Assembly: GCA_005880165.1 (NCBI GenBank)
Contig: VBJP01000097.1
Location: 2,208 to 10,100, forward strand
Direction of reading: 5' to 3'
Source of the DNA: Chloroflexota bacterium
Lineage (GTDB): Bacteria > Chloroflexota > Limnocylindria > QHBO01
Length of the DNA: 7,893 nucleotides
The notes below the pieces were generated by a model. That model saw nothing but the letters and a program-made list of their open reading frames with translations. It had not been told where the DNA came from and made no database searches. Made by a program: the position numbers and the translations under genes. Below, piece after piece: positions 1 through 6,101 of this stretch (positions are counted from its first letter, which is position 1; every line of letters starts with the position of its first letter).

Positions 1-1
1 C

Positions 2-379
2 GGCAACCCCATTCCCCGCGACGGGCAGACCGCAGAGCGACCCGCGGGCATCCGCCTCTCCCAGGCGCGCGCCGGCAGCGAGGTGACGATCCTGCGCGTC
101 ACCGAGGAGGCGGAGGAGGACGCGCGCCTGCTCACCTTCCTCCAGCAGCACGGAATCCGGCCGGGGAGCGTGTTCGTCATCGACGAGGTGGCGGAGCACC
201 TGGGCACCATGCGCCTGCATCGGACCGATAACGGCGGTGGCTCCATGGCGGAGCCGGTCACGCTCGGCCTGGTCGCGGCCGCCAAGCTGCGCGTCCTGCC
301 CGACCGAGCCGATGCGAGCCTCTTCCATCGCGTCCCGGAGCGGGCCCGGGTGGCGGCCTCCATGGCCGGGGTCCTCTGA
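2..379 (+). CDS. DtxR/IdeR-family metal-dependent transcriptional repressor, C-terminal part (5' truncated)
   Basis: The frame is open from the window edge (first full codon at position 2) to TGA at 377-379 and shows 125 residues. It opens with GNPIPRDG, the signature found in DtxR/MntR-family repressors just after the helical metal-binding and dimerisation domain (known pattern CPHGNPIP). A FeoA/SH3-like beta domain follows: an ILRVTEE strand, a LLTFLQQHGIRPGS turn, VFVIDEV, and a final VTLGLVAAAKLRVLP segment. The DNA-binding winged helix and main metal ligands lie outside the window. In the family, Fe2+ or Mn2+ binding drives operator binding and represses metal uptake genes. GTG at 83 is an internal codon, not the start, because the motif lies upstream in frame. 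A tail of about 20 residues after the SH3-like domain has no recognised role. The next gene starts 25 nt downstream with no terminator between. Family call is confident; metal specificity is unknown. Confidence 0.85.
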   Translation, partial: GNPIPRDGQTAERPAGIRLSQARAGSEVTILRVTEEAEEDARLLTFLQQHGIRPGSVFVIDEVAEHLGTMRLHRTDNGGGSMAEPVTLGLVAAAKLRVLPDRADASLFHRVPERARVAASMAGVL

Positions 380-404
380 CCAATCCCTCTGATAGGATGC
401 GGCC

Positions 405-1148
405 GTGATCAGGAACCGGACGCGGCGCGGGATCATCGCCGCGATCGTCACGCTGCTCTGGCTGGGCTACATGGTCATCGGGCTCCAGGTCATCGCGCAG
501 GTCGCTCCGACGGTGAACGGGAATGGGCCGGACGGGCTGGCGGCCTTCATCGGCCTGGTCAGCGGCGTGGTCGCTTCCGGCTTCATCATGTGCGCCGCAC
601 GCCGGCGGCGCATCGGTCTATTCGACGACGTCGCCCGAATAGAGCGTCGCGTTGGGCGGATGTTGCCGATCCGTGCCGGGTGCCAGGAGCCGTTCGTACA
701 GCCCCGGCCGGCGGTCGGCGATGGTGTCCCACTCGTGCTCTCCGGGTCGCCGGCGAACGTGGGTGGCACGCGCCTTCTCCGGCTCGACTTCGCCGACCAG
801 CACCTGCTCGTCCACGTCACTGGCGGTGGCGAGCCGACGCCCCTCGTAGTCGACCAGGATCGAGCGACCCAGGAACGTCGTCTCCCGCTCCTTCCCGACC
901 CGGTCGCTGGCCAGCACGTAGCAGTGGTTCTCGGCCGCCCTGGCTGGCGCGAACAGCTCCGGATGGAACTCCACGCCGACCGGCCAGTTGGTGGGCAGGG
1001 CGATGAGGTCGGCCCCGTCCAGGGCGCAGACCCGGGCCGCCTCCGGAAAGCGCAGGTCGTAGCAGATCAGCACGCCGACCCGCATGCCCTCCAGTTGCTG
1101 TACCGGAAGCGGCGGCCATCCGAGGAGAGGATGAGCGCGACGTTGTAG
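405..1148 (+). CDS. Small two-helix membrane protein whose frame reads through into antisense of the next gene
   Basis: The start is GTG 405, with AGGA at 394-397 placed 7 nt upstream. The first ~70 residues look real: a short basic N-terminus (RNRTRRG), a hydrophobic helix at about 10-33 (ending VIAQVA), a polar loop with NGNGPDG, a second helix at about 45-66, then a basic stop-transfer cluster (ARRRR). The expected end is near 618, exactly where the minus-strand hydrolase reading ends, but no in-frame stop occurs there and the frame runs to 1148. Residues ~72-247 lie antisense to the hydrolase and read like a shadow (polar, Pro/Arg-rich, no domain), so only roughly 405-620 is supported as a protein. 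The stop may have been lost, or a 1-2 base error may hide it. I do not recognise the family. Proximity to the DtxR-like gene suggests cotranscription; a metal-related role is only a guess. Confidence 0.5.
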   Translation: MIRNRTRRGIIAAIVTLLWLGYMVIGLQVIAQVAPTVNGNGPDGLAAFIGLVSGVVASGFIMCAARRRRIGLFDDVARIERRVGRMLPIRAGCQEPFVQPRPAVGDGVPLVLSGSPANVGGTRLLRLDFADQHLLVHVTGGGEPTPLVVDQDRATQERRLPLLPDPVAGQHVAVVLGRPGWREQLRMELHADRPVGGQGDEVGPVQGADPGRLRKAQVVADQHADPHALQLLYRKRRPSEERMSATL

Positions 1149-1432
1149 ATCTCGTCGCCTTCTGGCTCGAGCGACCCGCAGATGATCGAGACCCGATGCT
1201 CCTGGGCCAGCGTGGCCAGGCGGTCCGCGGCGACCGCGCTCGCGCGTCGCGCGACGGGCTGCGCCTCGTCCAGCGAGCTGTAGGCATAGCCGGTGACCGC
1301 TGCCTCCGGGAAGACGGCCAGCTCGACCCCCGCGCGGACGGCCTCGAGCAGCGAGCGCTCGATGCGCTCCAGGTTGCGATCAACCTGACCAATCTCCGGG
1401 TCGATCTGGCACGCGGAGACGCGGACGCTCAT
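618..1432 (-). pseudogene. Carbon-nitrogen hydrolase (nitrilase superfamily), frameshifted with loss of catalytic-Lys segment
   Basis: The start ATG is 1432-1430 (MSVRVSACQIDPEIG), a typical nitrilase N-terminus, with AGAGGA 7 nt upstream. The first frame holds the catalytic glutamate (VFPEAAVTGYAY, E43) and the strand with GSLEPEGDEIYNVALILSSDG; its family-like sequence ends at RRFRY (Y111, about 1100). The rest lies in another frame: QLEGMRVGVLICYDLRFPEA with the nucleophile Cys at 1062-1064, PTNWPVG, HPELFAPARAAENHCYVLA, FLGRSILVD and the closing RRRPGEHEWDTIADRRPGLYE, ending TAG at 618. Intact family members (amidase/nitrilase, Glu-Lys-Cys triad) have about 25 extra residues between these blocks, including the YRKxHL lysine. 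That segment is absent and the frame is broken, so the gene should be inactive unless this is an assembly error. The C-terminus overlaps the read-through of the plus-strand membrane protein. Substrate unknown. Confidence 0.85.
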
Positions 1433-1594
1433 GGATTGGTCCTCTGCTAGCCTGTCGCGGAGAACGATGGCACCCGAGCTCTCGCGCAGGCCGCCGGACC
1501 CCCTGGCTTCGGCAGGGGCGTCCATCTTACTCGGCATACCCGGGCCTCTTCGCTGTGATCGGGTCGTGAGCCGCTCTCCCAGCGGGGCGTCGGA
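1433..1594. other. Divergent intergenic region
   Basis: These 162 nt separate the minus-strand hydrolase start from the plus-strand operon start, so promoters for both directions should lie here. I could not identify a convincing -35/-10 pair on either strand, nor a clear operator palindrome. The frames that cross it on both strands show no protein-like sequence. Confidence 0.5.
1440..1445 (-). promoter_or_regulatory. Shine-Dalgarno for the hydrolase start
   Basis: On the minus strand AGAGGA lies 7 nt before ATG 1432. It fixes the start at MSVRV rather than at a longer frame that remains open to 1657, and it matches the usual nitrilase N-terminus. Confidence 0.7.
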
Positions 1595-2887
1595 TTGAGC
1601 GGGCCAACCGGACCACGCGAATCCACCGAAGGGCCGTACGAGCCGTGGCCGGAGCACGATCTCGGCACTCAGCCGCCACCCGAATCCGGTGTTGAGGACG
1701 CGGATGCCAATGAGCCGATGCCGCTCACCCCTGGCGATGCCCGCTGGGATCCGCGTCAGCTGGGGGAGCGTCGCCGGCCGACGACTGCAGAGCAGGCAGT
1801 GCCCTGGCTGGTCGGGGTTGTGCTTGCCCTGGCGGGCATCGTGATCGTGCTGCTGGCGCTGATCTTCAGCGATGCGAACGGGGGCTTTGCTGCCGCCACG
1901 GTCCAGCCCACACCGCTCTTCTTGCCCTCCGGGTCAACGGCGCCGTCGCCAAGCGCATCCGCGCCGGTAAGCCCGTCGCCCAGTCCATCGGTCTCGCCTT
2001 CGGCGACCCCCACCAAGGCGCCCACCTACGGCAGCTTCGAGATGCTTTATCTGACCAGGCCCAACGCTGGGGCCGCCTCCGAGCTGCTCCGCGACGACTT
2101 CGCGACCCCGGCCGCTGGAGTCGTGCTGGCCGGATCGAGCGTCGACGTCACCCACTACGCGATTGCGCCGGATGGCACGCTCTCGGTGGCGATCATGAAC
2201 GGCAAGCTGCTTGGTCTTGCCAGGGGCAAGCCGACCCGCATCCTCGCCAACCAGGCGGACGCAGCCACCTTTGGGCCTGACGCCAGCACGGTCTACGTCG
2301 TCCGGGTCACGCTGGGCGGCACGAACGACAACGCCGCCGTGACTGCCATCACCTACGCCAGCGCCAAGGCCTCGACGCTGGCGACCTTCACCTACCGGCA
2401 CCCCCCGGAGCCGCAGCTGGGCGCCCTGGCAGGGGCCCGTTTCCTGGATGAGGGCGGCGCGACCCGCATCTACACGACCAGCGATGGGAACCTGGTGCTC
2501 TGGATCGCGAACGCCGGCCAGTGGAGGATCGATCCGGTCAACGGCAAGGCGGTCGCCGCGTCGCGCGCGCCTTTGCTCTGGTCAGCGGATGGCGCCCGCC
2601 GCATCGGGCTCGCCGCAAGTGGGCAGGTCACTACCCTCAGCGAGCTCGATCAGAATGGCAGGACCCTGTCGCGCACCTCGGTGAACGGGCTGATCAGCCA
2701 CCTGCGCTGGTCGCCGCACGGCAATCGCATCGTGTTCACGCTGGGGATCAACCTCATTGGAGGCGGCGTCAGACAGGACCTCTACACCTGGGACCTGGTG
2801 AACGGCCGGGCCCCGACCGCGCTTACCGCCAACGGGGCGAGCTTCGGCGCCGAGTGGCTCGGTAGCGCACAATTCTGGCAGCCATGA
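1595..2887 (+). CDS. Membrane-anchored TolB/WD40-like beta-propeller protein
   Basis: This 430-residue protein has an acidic, Pro-rich cytoplasmic N-terminus (1-67), one transmembrane helix (about 70-91, LVGVVLALAGIVIVLLALIF), a Pro/Ser/Thr linker (about 110-142, SPSPSPSVSPSATPT) and a beta-rich outer domain. The outer domain carries propeller-like blade strands such as YAIAPDGTLSVA, FGPDASTVYVV, LLWSADGARRIGLA and LRWSPHGNRIVFTLG, resembling TolB/PD40 repeats. It has no signal-peptidase site or lipobox, so it is probably a type II-like anchor with the propeller outside the cytoplasm. The start is TTG 1595, the only start codon after the upstream stop at 1556; its ribosome site (GGGG at 1584-1587) is weak. 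A later in-frame ATG exists inside the N-terminal tail. It heads the operon and its stop overlaps the DUF971 start. Its function is unknown: possibly a scaffold or sensor, or a binding protein. The propeller assignment rests on strand pattern only. Confidence 0.8.
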   Translation: MSGPTGPRESTEGPYEPWPEHDLGTQPPPESGVEDADANEPMPLTPGDARWDPRQLGERRRPTTAEQAVPWLVGVVLALAGIVIVLLALIFSDANGGFAAATVQPTPLFLPSGSTAPSPSASAPVSPSPSPSVSPSATPTKAPTYGSFEMLYLTRPNAGAASELLRDDFATPAAGVVLAGSSVDVTHYAIAPDGTLSVAIMNGKLLGLARGKPTRILANQADAATFGPDASTVYVVRVTLGGTNDNAAVTAITYASAKASTLATFTYRHPPEPQLGALAGARFLDEGGATRIYTTSDGNLVLWIANAGQWRIDPVNGKAVAASRAPLLWSADGARRIGLAASGQVTTLSELDQNGRTLSRTSVNGLISHLRWSPHGNRIVFTLGINLIGGGVRQDLYTWDLVNGRAPTALTANGASFGAEWLGSAQFWQP

Positions 2888-3234
2888 GCCCCATCTCAGA
2901 GATCGTTAATCCCATCGGCGTCGAGCTCGACGAGACCGCCCGCGTGATGCGTATCCGCTGGGATGACGGCCATCTCGGGGAGTGGCACTGGCCTGACCTT
3001 CGGCGCGCGTGTCCGTGCGCGCTGTGCGCCGGCGAAGGCAACATGCCTGGCGTGGTCACCCTGGAGACCTACCTCACCCCCGAGCAGACCACCATGGAGC
3101 GCGTGAAGTGGATTGGCCGATACGCTCTGGCGCCAATCTGGGCGGATGGCCACGACACGGGCCTCTTCACGTACCTGCGTCTGCGCGAGATCTGCCAGTG
3201 CGCGGAGCACCAGCCGACGACCGATGACGCCTGA
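2884..3234 (+). CDS. DUF971 (GBBH-like N-terminal) zinc-binding domain protein
   Basis: This 116-residue single-domain protein matches DUF971, the fold that forms the N-terminus of gamma-butyrobetaine hydroxylase and that also occurs alone or fused to Mrp/ApbC-type Fe-S proteins in bacteria. Visible landmarks are LDETARVMRIRWDDG, LRRACPCALCAGEGN, RYALAPIWADGHDTGLFTY and the closing LRLREIC. The likely zinc ligands are C43, C45, C48 and H90, by analogy with the three-Cys/one-His site of the human hydroxylase. An extra CQC at 104-106 near the C-terminus is notable. No oxygenase domain is attached, so it is not a hydroxylase itself. ATG 2884 overlaps the upstream stop as ATGA and has no good Shine-Dalgarno, so translation is probably coupled. 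Its molecular role is unproven; iron-sulfur or metal handling is the usual suggestion. Confidence 0.9.
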   Translation: MSPISEIVNPIGVELDETARVMRIRWDDGHLGEWHWPDLRRACPCALCAGEGNMPGVVTLETYLTPEQTTMERVKWIGRYALAPIWADGHDTGLFTYLRLREICQCAEHQPTTDDA

Positions 3235-4318
3235 GCCGCCTGGGTCCACCGGGGCTGCTGGGGCGGCGGACCTCCCCGAGCCACCCGAGCCTCGCTTGCG
3301 GCGCCGGCCGAGGAGCGCGCGTCCCGCCGACTCCGGCGAAGACAATCGCGCCGGCGGCCTCCTGCTGGTCCACGCCCACCCGGACGACGAGTCGTTCTCG
3401 ACCGGCGGCCTGATCGCGCGTTCCATCGCGGAGGGTCGCCGTGTCGACCTCGTCACCTGCACGGGCGGTGAGGAGGGCGAGATCCACGATCCGAGCCTCG
3501 ATGCGGAAGAGGCCAGGCCAAGGCTCCGCGAGATCCGTCGCGAGGAGCTCGAGTGCTCGGTCCGTGTGCTGGGCGATGGCAAGCTGCACCTGCACCTGCT
3601 CGGCTATCGAGACTCGGGCATGATGGGCACGCCGTCGAACGAGCGTGCCGACGTGTTCTGGCGAGCGGACCTCGACGACGCCACCGGGAAGCTGGTGAAG
3701 ATCGTGCGCAAGACGCGTCCAGCGGTGATGGTCAGCTACGACAGCAACGGCAACTACGGGCACCCCGACCACATCAACGCCTACCGCATCGCGACCGCGG
3801 CGTGGGATGCCGCAGCGGATCCCAAACGCTACCCGGACCTGGGCAGGCCGCACGCGGTCGCGAAGCTGTACGAGACCGCCTTCAACCGCGAAGCGTTCCT
3901 GGGGCTGATGCTCGAGATGAATCGGCGCGGCCTGGAGCTTCCCTGGGACTTCGGCGAAACGCTCAAGAAGGCTGAGGATGCGGCCGCTGCCTACGGCTTC
4001 ACCGACCTGAATCCCTCCAACGTCGAGGCGCTCAAGCACGTTGCCGAGGCGCTGGCGGAAGGGGAGGAGCCCGGCTCCGCCTGGGGAACCCCTGACGCGG
4101 AGATCGGGGCGCGCGTGGACGTGTCCGCATTCCGCGAGCGGAAGCACCGCAGCATGGACTGCCATCGCACGCAACGCCAGGACTTCGGATGGCTGCTCGG
4201 GATGCCAGAGGACTTGCTGGAAAGTGCGCTGGCCACCGAGTACTTCGTGCTGAGCCGCTGGCGGAACCAGGAGACCCCGAGTGGCCACCGCGAAGATTCC
4301 CTCTTCGCCGAGCTCTGA
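3224..4318 (+). CDS. PIG-L/LmbE family zinc N-acetylglucosaminyl deacetylase, Mca/MshB-like
   Basis: This 364-residue hydrolase should remove an acyl group from an amino sugar or cleave a related amide in the cytoplasm. The motif LLLVHAHPDDES gives H52 and D55 as zinc ligands with D54 as general base. HPDH at 180-183 supplies the third ligand (H183) and a catalytic His (H180), following the MshB scheme. GGEEGEIHDP, LLGYRDSGMMGTP and VSYDSNGNYGHPDH match the mycothiol deacetylase/conjugate amidase branch, and the C-terminal FRERKHRSMDCHRTQ helix is also typical. ATG 3224 overlaps the DUF971 gene by 11 nt. It creates a Pro/Glu/Arg-rich, probably disordered extension of about 44 residues that family members usually lack, so the true start could be later. 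An upstream ATG (3113) lies within DUF971 and is unlikely. The substrate is unknown; mycothiol cannot be assumed without the rest of the genome. Confidence 0.9.
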   Translation: MTPEPPGSTGAAGAADLPEPPEPRLRRRPRSARPADSGEDNRAGGLLLVHAHPDDESFSTGGLIARSIAEGRRVDLVTCTGGEEGEIHDPSLDAEEARPRLREIRREELECSVRVLGDGKLHLHLLGYRDSGMMGTPSNERADVFWRADLDDATGKLVKIVRKTRPAVMVSYDSNGNYGHPDHINAYRIATAAWDAAADPKRYPDLGRPHAVAKLYETAFNREAFLGLMLEMNRRGLELPWDFGETLKKAEDAAAAYGFTDLNPSNVEALKHVAEALAEGEEPGSAWGTPDAEIGARVDVSAFRERKHRSMDCHRTQRQDFGWLLGMPEDLLESALATEYFVLSRWRNQETPSGHREDSLFAEL

Positions 4319-4321
4319 GGG
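4317..4321 (+). promoter_or_regulatory. Shine-Dalgarno for the O-methyltransferase
   Basis: GAGGG overlaps the deacetylase stop codon and lies 8 nt before GTG 4330. It decides this start over an in-frame ATG at 4189 deep within the deacetylase gene. Confidence 0.65.
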
Positions 4322-4329
4322 CTGGGGCC

Positions 4330-5004
4330 GTGGCGAACGCCAGCATCGGTCTGGGCGAGGACCTCCACGCGTATCTCGTGCGCGTGGGGGTTCGTGAGCC
4401 CGGGGCGCTGAGGCGTATCCGCGAGCGGACGGCCCCACTGCCCCAGCACGGGATGCAGATCGCGCCCGAGCAGGCGGCCTTCATGGCATTGCTGGTGCGG
4501 GCCATCGGGGCGCGCCGTTGCCTCGAGGTCGGTACCTTCACCGGCTACTCCTCGACCGCGGTGGCGCTGGCCATGCCCTCCGACGGGCGCCTGGTGTGCT
4601 GTGACGTCAGTCGCGAATGGACCGATATGGCCCGCCAGGCATGGGCGGATGCCGGCGTGACGAACCGCATCGAGCTGCGGCTGGGCCCGGCCCTCGAGAC
4701 GCTCGACCAGCTCCTGGCCGATGGCTCGGCGGGAAGCTTCGACTTCGCCTTCATCGACGCCGACAAGCCCAGCTACGACGGATACGTGGAGCGCGCGCTG
4801 CGGCTGGTGCGGCCCGGAGGGCTGATCGCCATCGACAACGTCCTGTGGAGCGGTCGGGTCGCGGATGCATCGGTCGAGGACGAGGGCACCAATGCCATCA
4901 GGTCGCTCAACGAGAAGCTGGCCGCCGACGAACGCGTCGACCTGGCGATGGTGCCCATCGGCGACGGGCTGACCCTGCTGAGCGTGCGCCCCGGAATGGG
5001 GTGA
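4330..5004 (+). CDS. Class I SAM-dependent O-methyltransferase (methyltransferase_3 / CCoAOMT-like)
   Basis: This 224-residue enzyme has the usual length for the small, metal-dependent catechol/caffeoyl-CoA type O-methyltransferases. The N-terminal helices contain the typical PQHGMQIAPEQAAFMALLV segment. Motif I LEVGTFTGYSS (65-75) forms the SAM loop and VCCDVS the acidic strand end. FDFAFIDADKPSY carries D143, and GGLIAIDNVLWSG carries D169 and N170; these three match the divalent-metal ligands of the family. It should therefore transfer a methyl group from SAM to a hydroxyl, classically one of two vicinal hydroxyls, in the cytoplasm. It follows the deacetylase after 11 nt, and its stop overlaps the glycosyltransferase start, so all three probably act in one pathway. 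The acceptor is not predictable from sequence. Start GTG 4330 gives the standard family N-terminus. Confidence 0.92.
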   Translation: MANASIGLGEDLHAYLVRVGVREPGALRRIRERTAPLPQHGMQIAPEQAAFMALLVRAIGARRCLEVGTFTGYSSTAVALAMPSDGRLVCCDVSREWTDMARQAWADAGVTNRIELRLGPALETLDQLLADGSAGSFDFAFIDADKPSYDGYVERALRLVRPGGLIAIDNVLWSGRVADASVEDEGTNAIRSLNEKLAADERVDLAMVPIGDGLTLLSVRPGMG

Positions 5005-5969
5005 TCGCCGCCATTCGCGCCTGGATCGAGGCCCGCTCCCGCCGCCTACCCCTCGCCAATGATCGCGTGGTCGCCGCCGCCTCGGTCATCGCGATCGCGA
5101 TCCTCGCCTGGGTGTGGTGGCAGATGGCCAGGCAAACCTGGCACGACGATTCGTACACCTTCTGGAGCGCCTGGCAGGACGGCCACCTCTATCCGCCGGC
5201 ATGGAGGCCGATCTCGCAGTACGTCTATTCGCCAGCCTTCGCACAGGCCTTCTGGCCGCTCATGCAGCTCCCGTGGCCGGTCGTCAATGCCCTGTGGGCC
5301 GCGATTCAGCTCGCCGCGCTGGTCTGGATGCTGGGTCCGATTGGCGCCGTCGCGGCACTCGCCTTCCCGTTCCCCTCGCTGGCGCACAGCGGCACCGCCG
5401 TCTACGCCACGATCAACAACGGCAACCCGATGATCTTGACCGCGGCCGCCATTACCCTGGGTCTGACCCGATGGCCGGGGGGCTTCGCCTACGTCCTGCT
5501 CACCAAGGTGAGCGCCGGGATCGGCATCCTCTACTTCGCGATCCGCCGGCAGTGGCGTGCACTGGGCATGGCTGTCGGGGTGACCGTGCTGATCGGCGCG
5601 GTCAGCGCGGTCTTCGCTCCCGGGCTGTGGGTCGAATGGGGCACCCTGCTGTTTGGGGCAGTCTCCAGGTCTGGCGGCTCGGAGGCGCTCGCCAAGGAGA
5701 TCTTCATGCCGGTCCCATTGGCCTTGCGCGGCCTGGTCGGCGTAGGCGTGGTGGTGCTCGCCAGCCTGCGGGGCTGGTCGTGGGCCGTTCCAATCGGCTG
5801 CTTCCTGGCTCTGCCGGACATCCACCTAGGGGGTTATGCGGTGCTCACCGCCGTTCCGGCCGTGTGGCTGCGCCAGCGCCAGGCTCATTCCGGGGCCGAG
5901 GCCGAGGCGATCGCCTCCGACGGCTCGACCACCAGCACCGGAATGCGACGCCCCGAGCGCTCGCGGTAG
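5001..5969 (+). CDS. GT87-like (DUF2029) polytopic membrane glycosyltransferase
   Basis: This 322-residue integral membrane protein has roughly eight hydrophobic segments. After a first helix (about 23-43) comes an outer loop with WHDDSYTFWSAWQDGHLY; D49 or D50 occupies the place of the catalytic aspartate of GT-C enzymes such as mycobacterial PimE. YVYSPAFAQAFWPL, the NNGNPMILTAAAITLG helix and the LLTKVSAGIGILYFAIRRQWRA segment (K169) follow the GT87 pattern. Such enzymes use a polyprenyl-phosphate sugar, often mannose, on the outer face of the membrane. GTG 5001 overlaps the methyltransferase stop as GTGA. The protein is shorter than the usual ~400 residues. Its natural-looking end is VWLRQRQ near residue 294; the last 28 residues are polar and lie antisense to the end of another gene, so the original stop may be lost. 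GT-C fold likely; GT87 probable. Confidence 0.75.
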   Translation: MIAAIRAWIEARSRRLPLANDRVVAAASVIAIAILAWVWWQMARQTWHDDSYTFWSAWQDGHLYPPAWRPISQYVYSPAFAQAFWPLMQLPWPVVNALWAAIQLAALVWMLGPIGAVAALAFPFPSLAHSGTAVYATINNGNPMILTAAAITLGLTRWPGGFAYVLLTKVSAGIGILYFAIRRQWRALGMAVGVTVLIGAVSAVFAPGLWVEWGTLLFGAVSRSGGSEALAKEIFMPVPLALRGLVGVGVVVLASLRGWSWAVPIGCFLALPDIHLGGYAVLTAVPAVWLRQRQAHSGAEAEAIASDGSTTSTGMRRPERSR

Positions 5970-6010
5970 TACACGTAGCCCGGGTAAGCATCGGTCACCA
6001 CCAGGCGCGC
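5885..6010 (-). pseudogene. C-terminal remnant resembling a deazaflavin (F420)-dependent nitroreductase
   Basis: Read on the minus strand, this stretch encodes ARLVVTDAYPGYVYYRERSG followed by RRIPVLVVEP and ends in TGA at 5885-5887. This resembles the C-terminus of the Ddn/DUF385 family, where a YPGYxxYQxRTxRxIPVxxLEP pattern is normal. No earlier part of the family (F420-binding region, about 100 residues) is found upstream; the frame continues to 6430 but there it is only a shadow of the cyclase gene. The fragment fills the gap between the glycosyltransferase and the cyclase and overlaps the former by 85 nt. A gene lost its front, probably in a rearrangement that brought in the cyclase gene. 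The assignment depends on about 30 residues and could be chance. Confidence 0.5.
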
Positions 6011-6088
6011 CGAAGCCGCTCCCGCATGCGCGGAGGGTACCGCGGGGCCGTATGCTGCACGATCAAATGAGCGTCGAGTGGGCGATGC

Positions 6089-6092
6089 GAGG
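6089..6092 (+). promoter_or_regulatory. Shine-Dalgarno for the cyclase/ATPase gene
   Basis: GAGG lies 9 nt before GTG 6102. It favours that start over the in-frame GTG at 6078, which has no comparable purine tract and would add eight residues before the zinc ribbon. Confidence 0.5.
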
Positions 6093-6101
6093 CCCGGCAC
6101 C

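Larger units (their letters stand above)
1595..5969 (+). other. Probable five-gene operon
   Basis: Five plus-strand genes follow one another with junctions of 4 nt overlap (ATGA at 2884), 11 nt overlap (3224-3234), 11 nt gap (4319-4329) and 4 nt overlap (GTGA at 5001). Such spacing indicates a single transcript with translational coupling. The order is propeller-like anchor protein, DUF971, PIG-L deacetylase, O-methyltransferase, GT87-like glycosyltransferase. No internal terminator or promoter was seen. Confidence 0.8.

Noticed and set aside
1433..1657. N-terminal extension of the hydrolase frame
   Set aside because: It is not protein-like, and a good Shine-Dalgarno and the standard family N-terminus place the start at 1432.
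1926..2025. Repeat-like Pro/Ser codon run
   Set aside because: It is a low-complexity linker between the membrane helix and outer domain, not a DNA repeat element; the codons vary.
3167..4438. 423-codon open frame on the minus strand
   Set aside because: It lies entirely opposite the deacetylase and its neighbours, is Arg/Pro/Ala-rich with no domain, and is explained by GC bias; the plus-strand product has complete catalytic motifs.
5046..5825. 259-codon minus-strand open frame
   Set aside because: It is antisense to the membrane glycosyltransferase, with a highly polar His/Gly/Arg composition and no recognisable motif; a coding shadow.
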